DNA of 64,000 nucleotides from DYIU01 sp038326775 (GTDB taxonomy: Bacteria > Actinomycetota > Geothermincolia > Fen-727 > Anoxymicrobiaceae), in the NCBI GenBank assembly GCA_038326775.1, contig JBBQKJ010000003.1, positions 44,779 through 108,778 of the forward strand. The letters run 5' to 3'. The position numbers and the translations under genes were made by a program. Below the pieces are notes generated by a model. That model was not told the origin of the DNA and made no database searches. It saw only the letters and a program-made list of their open reading frames with translations. Below, in pieces: positions 59,443 through 64,000 of the stretch; position 1 is the stretch's first letter, and each line of letters starts with the position of its first letter.

Positions 59443-59858
59443 AAGACGAGTTCACAGGCAAGATGGCGGGCGGCATGGCCATTGCAGGCGCGGTGATAAT
59501 ACCTCTGGGGCTCATCATCTCCGGGGTATTCGGTGGATGGAAGGGTCTTGCCGGCTCGTTCGTGGGCTTCGCGGTGGCGTCGCTCAATACCGCGGCGGCA
59601 ATGGCCACCCTGAAGTGGGTCATGAAGAAACCGGCAGGCCTTATGCCCACCCTGATGCTGGCTACGATGTGGGGGCGCCTGCTGGTGCTCGCCGGCGCGC
59701 TCTTCGGCCTCACCTACGTCAAGGCGCTGAACACTCTCGCCATGCTTTTCAGCTTCCTGGCGCTGTTCATGGCCTATACCGTGATCGAGTTCATATTCGC
59801 CTACAAGGGCTTCGGCGCTATCCTCAAGTCCGGGAAGAACACGGGGACGAAGCTCTGA
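59439..59858 (+). CDS. AtpI-like ATP synthase assembly protein
   Basis: 139 residues, TTG start overlapping atpZ. Four membrane segments: GGMAIAGAVIIPLGLIISGV, LAGSFVGFAVASLNTAAAMA, MWGRLLVLAGALFGLTYVK and MLFSFLALFMAYTVIEFIFA. The pattern with GW-GS-VGF-LN and Arg in the third helix is that of ATP synthase protein I, which helps c-ring assembly of F-ATPases. atpB and the rest, normally next, are missing: a 163-base gap and then a dehydrogenase gene. Confidence 0.72.
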   Translation: MKDEFTGKMAGGMAIAGAVIIPLGLIISGVFGGWKGLAGSFVGFAVASLNTAAAMATLKWVMKKPAGLMPTLMLATMWGRLLVLAGALFGLTYVKALNTLAMLFSFLALFMAYTVIEFIFAYKGFGAILKSGKNTGTKL

Positions 59859-59963
59859 GGTCGCCCGGCCGCGCCGGAGAAAAGCGCGCCCCACGCTCCC
59901 ATGGGCTGCCGGAGGCACAACGTGTGAGTCTCGTCTCGCCGTTCCGCCCGGGCTGCCGGGATG

Positions 59964-59972
59964 TGATAGACT
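59964..59972 (+). promoter_or_regulatory. possible extended -10 promoter of the hydroxyacyl-CoA dehydrogenase gene
   Basis: TGATAGACT about 50 bases before the ATG at 60022; almost identical to the element at 23907-23915. No -35 match. A small hairpin CGGTT/AACCG follows at about 59975-59988. Confidence 0.4.
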
Positions 59973-60021
59973 TTCGGTTTTGGAACCGAAGGATTTCAAT
60001 CTATTCAAGGGGGTAGTCAAG

Positions 60022-60906
60022 ATGGCTATCAAGAAGGTGTTCGTGGTTGGAGCGGGGCTCATGGGAGGCGGTATCACGCAGGTGACGGCCGCCGCGGGCT
60101 ACGAGGTGACCATGAGGGACATCGCGCAGGAGCCCCTCGTCAGGTCGATGAAGGAGATCGAGCGATCGCTGGGCAAGTTCGTCAGCAAGGAGAAGCTGAG
60201 CGAGGACCAGGCCAAAAAAGCGCTCGCAAACATCACCACCACAACCGATATGGCCGACGCCGCCGACGCGGACCTCATCATCGAGGCGGTGTTCGAGAAG
60301 ATCGAGCTGAAGCAGGACGTCTTCAGGCAGCTCGACGAGATCTGCCGTCCCGACTGTGTCCTCGCCACCAACACCTCCGCCATATCCATCACCAGTATCG
60401 CCTCGGTGACAAAGAGGCCCGAGAAGGTGGTCGGCACCCATTTCTTCAGCCCCGTACCTATGATGAGGTTGTGCGAGCTCATCTACGGCCTCCAGACAGC
60501 GGACGAGACCATGGCGGTGGTCGAGGAGTTCGCGAAGACCATCGGCAAGGAGCCAGTGATCGTCCGTAAGGACGTGGCCGGATTTATCGCCAACAGGGTC
60601 GGGCTCGCCATGTCGGGTGTGGCAATCGACCTGCTGGCCGCGGGCGTGGCTACCCCGGCGGACATCGACAAGACCATGAAGCTGGGCTTCGCGCACCGCA
60701 TGGGCCCGCTCGAGACCTCTGACCTCACCGGCATCGACGTGCTTATGAACGCGATGAAGGCTATCTACAACGAGACCCAGGACGAGCGTTACATCCCCCC
60801 GGAGCTAATGCAGAGGATGGTCGCGGCGGGCCTGCTGGGCCGCAAGACCGGCAAGGGTTGGTACGACTACTCCACCGGCGAGCAGGTCTCCTACTGGAAG
60901 CTGTAA
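60022..60906 (+). CDS. 3-hydroxybutyryl-CoA (3-hydroxyacyl-CoA) dehydrogenase
   Basis: 294 residues from ATG 60022 (AAGGGGGT upstream). NAD fold KKVFVVGAGLMGGGITQVTA, ADLIIEAVFEKIELKQDVF, catalytic His in VVGTHFFSPVPMMRLCELI, and C-terminal domain with DVAGFIANRVGL and HRMGPLETSDLTGID. Length and C-terminus GLLGRKTGKGWYDYS match the short HBD type. It catalyses the third step of beta-oxidation or the reverse in butyrate-type metabolism. Confidence 0.95.
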   Translation: MAIKKVFVVGAGLMGGGITQVTAAAGYEVTMRDIAQEPLVRSMKEIERSLGKFVSKEKLSEDQAKKALANITTTTDMADAADADLIIEAVFEKIELKQDVFRQLDEICRPDCVLATNTSAISITSIASVTKRPEKVVGTHFFSPVPMMRLCELIYGLQTADETMAVVEEFAKTIGKEPVIVRKDVAGFIANRVGLAMSGVAIDLLAAGVATPADIDKTMKLGFAHRMGPLETSDLTGIDVLMNAMKAIYNETQDERYIPPELMQRMVAAGLLGRKTGKGWYDYSTGEQVSYWKL

Positions 60907-60933
60907 TGCACCAATGTTGCACTGGAGCAACAG

Positions 60934-62457
60934 ATGGATGAAAGGTATGACGTTGTTGTGATCGGGGCGGGGATAGGGGGCCTGGCCACCGCGTCCCTGC
61001 TCGCGAAGGACGGGCTCAAGGTCGCCGTCCTCGAGCGTGAGGACCGCGTCGGGGGCCGGGCGCTCTCCATCCAGGGGCGCGAGATATCCGAGAGGGGCGC
61101 GGACTGGTACTCCCAGGTGCTCGGCCGCCACTACTGCTACCTGGCGCACTCCGCGCCGTCAATAGATGAGGTAGCGCGGGCGGGTCTGCTCGACGGCTAT
61201 ACCATCGACCTCGGCTACCACGGCGTGCCCGTGGGTGGCAAGGGTTACCTCGGACGCCTCCTTGATTACCTGGGGCTCGAGGTCGCGGTGCACCCCTGCG
61301 ACACCGGTTTCTATTACGACGGCGTCTTCTACACGGAGCCGGCTCCCGGCAGCTCTCGCCTTGACGACAAGCTGTTCCGAATCTGCAAGGAAAAGGGAAT
61401 ACACTTCTGGTCCTTTAACATCGAGGCGTTCGGCAAGAGCGAGGAGTGGCTCGACGAGATGGAGAAGGTCTCGCTGTGGGATTACTGCGAGCGCCTCGGC
61501 CTGACCGCCGACGAGGTGGTATGGAACGCCTACCGCTGCACCGGAACCCTCTTCACGACTATCAATAACCCCCACGACATATCCGCCGGGGAGATGCTCC
61601 GTTTCAGCAACGACATAATGATACCCCTGCTCGCCGCGGGCGAGGAGGTGCACGTCGGAGGTTTTGCAGAGGGCGGAATAATGAACTGGTCGCGCGCCGT
61701 GGCGGACTCGTTCCGGCGGGCCGGGGGCACGCTGGTGCTCGGCGCGGACGTCGGGGAGGTCAGGGTCGAGGCCGGCATGGTCACCGGGGTCGAGGCCGCC
61801 CTTCCCGGGGGAGAGACCGCGTTCCTCGCGGCGGACAGCGTCGTGACCGCGTTGCCCGTACAGGACATTTTTGACCTGGTGGATCCCTCGGCCTTCCCCG
61901 CGGAGTTCGTCGGGCGGTCGCGCTCCCTCTACGGGTACGGCAGCCTGGCTCCTTATTTCGGGCTGTCCGGGCTGCCCATGCCGCTCGAGGAGGCGGAGCG
62001 CCTGATCAAAACGCCGGTGGTCGTGCCGATGGGTGACGAGTACGACTACGACGTGTACATGTGCTGGAACGTGCAGTCGGTCACGGACCCTTCCTGCGCC
62101 CCCGAGGGGAAGCACCTGCTGACCGCCTACCTGCCACTGACCGAGTCCGAGTCGCAGGACCGCTCCAAGGTGATGAAAGTCGTCGAGGCGGTGCCCGGGT
62201 TCCTGGAGCGGACCTACCCCGGCTTCGAAGAATGCGTGGACTGGGCCCTCTACCCGATGTGCTGGAAGCTGGAGGGGGTCGCAAAGTCGATATCCCAGGC
62301 CGGGACGCTCAAGCCGGAGGTCCGGGCCCCCGGGCTCGAGGGGCTCTACTTCGCGGGAGACACCGCGCGCGGCTTCGGCGTCGCGATGGACTGCGCGTGC
62401 TCGGCGGGAATAAACTGCGCGGCCGCTATCCTGGGGCGCGTGCTCGGTATAGAATGA
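60934..62457 (+). CDS. phytoene-desaturase-like FAD oxidoreductase
   Basis: 507 residues. N-terminal FAD motif DVVVIGAGIGGLATASLLAK and GGRALSIQGREISERGADWY; C-terminal closing motif GLYFAGDTARGFGVAMDCAC, then SAGINCAAAIL. This is the CrtI/amine oxidase-type (COG1233) superfamily, which includes carotenoid desaturases and retinol saturase. No other carotenoid gene is nearby, so the substrate is uncertain. It follows the hydroxyacyl-CoA dehydrogenase by 27 bases. Confidence 0.85.
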   Translation: MDERYDVVVIGAGIGGLATASLLAKDGLKVAVLEREDRVGGRALSIQGREISERGADWYSQVLGRHYCYLAHSAPSIDEVARAGLLDGYTIDLGYHGVPVGGKGYLGRLLDYLGLEVAVHPCDTGFYYDGVFYTEPAPGSSRLDDKLFRICKEKGIHFWSFNIEAFGKSEEWLDEMEKVSLWDYCERLGLTADEVVWNAYRCTGTLFTTINNPHDISAGEMLRFSNDIMIPLLAAGEEVHVGGFAEGGIMNWSRAVADSFRRAGGTLVLGADVGEVRVEAGMVTGVEAALPGGETAFLAADSVVTALPVQDIFDLVDPSAFPAEFVGRSRSLYGYGSLAPYFGLSGLPMPLEEAERLIKTPVVVPMGDEYDYDVYMCWNVQSVTDPSCAPEGKHLLTAYLPLTESESQDRSKVMKVVEAVPGFLERTYPGFEECVDWALYPMCWKLEGVAKSISQAGTLKPEVRAPGLEGLYFAGDTARGFGVAMDCACSAGINCAAAILGRVLGIE

Positions 62458-62493
62458 ACGGAATTCAGGTCTGCAACCTGTTGGGAGGCACAA

Positions 62494-63378
62494 TTGTCCG
62501 AGGTCGACTTCGAGGGAGTATTCGTCCCCAACGTGACGCCGTTCAATGACGGGGAGATAGACGAGGGCTCCCTGCGCAGAATGGTAGATCATATAATCGA
62601 TGCCGGCGCGAGCGGCCTCGTCCCGTGCGGCACCACCGGCGAGAGCGCGACACTTTCCCACGACGAGCACATCGAAGTCATCAGGATCGTGGTCGAACAC
62701 ACCGCGGGGCGCGTACCGGTCATAGCCGGCATAGGCACAAACGACACCAGGGAGACCATCAACCTGATGGAGCGGGCGGAGGAGATGGCTGTGCAGGGCT
62801 ACCTGGTGGTCTGCCCTTACTACAACCGTCCCAACCAGGAGGGAATAGTCGCCCACTTCAGGGCGGTATCCGAGGTGACCGAGCGCCCGATAATCCTCTA
62901 CAACATCCCTATGAGGACCGGCCGTAACATCGACGTCGGCACCGTGGGCGAGCTTTCGCGCATACCCAACATCGCCGGCATAAAGGACGCGAGCGGTGAT
63001 ATCAACGATACCATGAGCATCATCGCAAGGACCAGGAACTTCTTTGTCCTCTCCGGCGAAGACCACCTGCTCTTCAGCATCTGCTGCCTGGGGGGGCACG
63101 GCGGCATACTGGCGAGCGGCCACGTCCTGCCGGGCGAATTCCTGGCCCTGTGCGAGGCCGTGAAATCCGGAGACCTGGTGGAGGCGCGCCGCCTGCACTA
63201 CCACCTGCTGCCGCTGGTCCGGGTGATGTTCAAAGAGCCCAACCCGGCGCCCGCCAAGGCGGCGATGAAGCTTCTGGGCGTCATTGAATCCGACGAGCTG
63301 CGCCTGCCCCTCCTTTCGGTCTCGGCCGCGTGCCGGGAGGATATCGCCGGGGTCCTTCACGGATTGAAGCTGCTTTAA
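62494..63378 (+). CDS. dapA: 4-hydroxy-tetrahydrodipicolinate synthase
   Basis: 294 residues from TTG 62494 (GGGAGG upstream). Class I aldolase of lysine/diaminopimelate synthesis: VFVPNVTPFNDGEIDEGSLR, SGLVPCGTTGESATLSHDEH, GIGTNDTRETINL, catalytic Tyr in ILYNIPMRTGRNI, Schiff-base Lys in IAGIKDASGDINDT and GEDHLLFSICCLGGHG. Standard length. Confidence 0.96.
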   Translation: MSEVDFEGVFVPNVTPFNDGEIDEGSLRRMVDHIIDAGASGLVPCGTTGESATLSHDEHIEVIRIVVEHTAGRVPVIAGIGTNDTRETINLMERAEEMAVQGYLVVCPYYNRPNQEGIVAHFRAVSEVTERPIILYNIPMRTGRNIDVGTVGELSRIPNIAGIKDASGDINDTMSIIARTRNFFVLSGEDHLLFSICCLGGHGGILASGHVLPGEFLALCEAVKSGDLVEARRLHYHLLPLVRVMFKEPNPAPAKAAMKLLGVIESDELRLPLLSVSAACREDIAGVLHGLKLL

Positions 63379-63679
63379 GGCGGCCGCGCGCGGGTTGACG
63401 TAAATCCAGGAGGCCTGTCTTAATTTTCCGCGCGAGGCGTTATACTTATAGCTCCTCACAAGAATCTGTGGGTCGTTTCCGGCATCGGCAGGTCCGCCAT
63501 CACATGGTATAGCTCATCTTGAACAGTTCCCGCTTGCTCGCCTTGCCTCGAATCGCTTGAAATAGGCACCTTTCAGCACCGCAGGACCGATTTCGCTCCA
63601 ATCCTGGTGCCACGTTACTTCAGTATAGTAGTTAATAAGGCTTGTAATAGCGGCGATGATATGTCATAATCATGATGAT
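63379..63679. other. 301-base gap between dapA and the transposase
   Basis: No gene or clear terminator. TTGACG at 63395-63400 and a CTTAAT 18 bases later could be a weak promoter. From about 63600 the sequence turns AT-rich and probably contains the left end of the insertion element, but its terminal repeat cannot be defined without the other end. Confidence 0.4.
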
Positions 63680-64000
63680 ATGTTTGTGAGAAAGAAGACC
63701 GTACAGGGCCGAACATACGTACAGGTGGTCGAGAACTACTGGGAGGGCGGAAAGACCCACCAGAGGGTAATCGCCACCCTGGGCAGGCTCGACAAGCTCA
63801 ACGAGGAGGGGGCCATCGATGGCATCCTGATGTCGCTGGCCCGGCTTTCGGACAAGGTCACGGTCACTAGCGAGTACGAGAAGGGGAACCTCTCAGCCGG
63901 AAGTGTTTCGCGCATAGGCCCCGACCTCATCGCTGGAAGGATCTGGGACGAGCTGGGCATCTCCGGGGCCATCGAATCCCTCGCTCAAGGCAGGAAGCAC
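63680..64000 (+). mobile_element. transposase gene, cut by the right window edge (IS1634/IS4-like)
   Basis: The frame from ATG 63680 is open for 107 codons to the edge. It starts MFVRKKTVQGRTYVQVVENY, then WEGGKTHQRVIATLGRLDKL, the typical beginning of IS1634-type DDE transposases (binding domain with R-x-L-x-x-L-G-R), and continues to IWDELGISGAIESLAQGRKH. The catalytic DDE region would lie beyond the window. A, T-rich upstream sequence supports an element boundary near 63600. Confidence 0.8.

Noticed and set aside
61159..63459. 766-codon minus-strand frame opposite the desaturase and dapA
   Set aside because: Both plus-strand genes have full family motifs; the long antisense frame is a GC-bias artefact.
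1..64000. CRISPR array, rRNA operon or prophage
   Set aside because: No regularly spaced repeats, no rRNA sequence and no phage genes were seen.

Overview
The window is a GC-rich, densely coding chromosomal segment. It most likely comes from an uncultured, anaerobic, deep-branching member of the Actinomycetota. The evidence is a dnaK-grpE-dnaJ-hspR cluster preceded by a HAIR-like operator, a wecA-atpZ-atpI gene order that in Actinobacteria sits in front of the F-type ATP synthase operon, an apparently leaderless ECF sigma factor gene, and frequent GTG/TTG starts with 4-base ATGA/GTGA/TTGA gene overlaps. Ferredoxin, indolepyruvate ferredoxin oxidoreductase, an Fe-S old-yellow-enzyme protein, radical SAM enzymes and a candidate selenoprotein point to anaerobic life. 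The lineage call is inference from layout; no rRNA gene is present.

Layout. 1-510: edge of a minus-strand gene and a small 2[4Fe-4S] ferredoxin. 0.9-5.4 kb: heat-shock operon dnaK, grpE, dnaJ, hspR, with a decayed Hsp20 tail between dnaK and grpE. 5.4-13 kb: FAD oxidoreductase, then purA, purD, purE, purB, purS, purQ and a PHP phosphoesterase (purC and purL are not in the run). 13-18.1 kb, minus strand: zinc-finger membrane protein, B12-type radical SAM protein with a promoter and leader hairpin, archaeal-type phosphoglycerate mutase and a PP-loop-like protein. 18.3-22.9 kb: lipoprotein, then a minus-strand fatty-acid activation and oxidation operon (acyl-CoA ligase, two acyl-CoA dehydrogenases). 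23.1-26.5 kb: thioredoxin-fold lipoprotein with in-frame TGA (UxxC), M48-like peptidase, tRNA-Ala(CGC) with a nearby 20-bp duplicate, small zinc ribbon and STAS protein. 26.5-31.4 kb: pcm, polyprenol-phosphate glycosyltransferase, ADP-forming acyl-CoA synthetase, uppP, hypA, hypB. 31.5-40.3 kb: a complete nine-gene V/A-type ATPase operon. 40.3-41.9 kb: ECF sigma and anti-sigma pair. 42-49.3 kb: iorAB, paaK-like ligase, glucosyl-3-phosphoglycerate synthase and its probable phosphatase flanking a membrane protein, ADP-ribosylglycohydrolase. 49.4-58 kb: Nudix, radical SAM, HAD, amidohydrolase, Fe-S flavoenzyme, two-component system, dCMP deaminase. 58-63.4 kb: wecA, atpZ, atpI with no F-ATPase behind them, 3-hydroxyacyl-CoA dehydrogenase, phytoene-desaturase-like enzyme and dapA. 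The right edge cuts a transposase.

How it fits together. The V/A-ATPase proteolipid carries the residues known to bind Na+ in Enterococcus NtpK, and the place where an actinobacterial F-ATPase would be is empty, so energy coupling probably rests on a Na+-linked V/A-type enzyme. Acyl-CoA ligases, acyl-CoA dehydrogenases, 3-hydroxyacyl-CoA dehydrogenase, dienoyl-CoA-reductase-like flavoenzyme, IorAB, PaaK and the ADP-forming synthetase suggest growth on acyl and aryl acids with substrate-level ATP formation. The most unusual item is the predicted selenocysteine-containing thioredoxin-like lipoprotein at 23155-23595.
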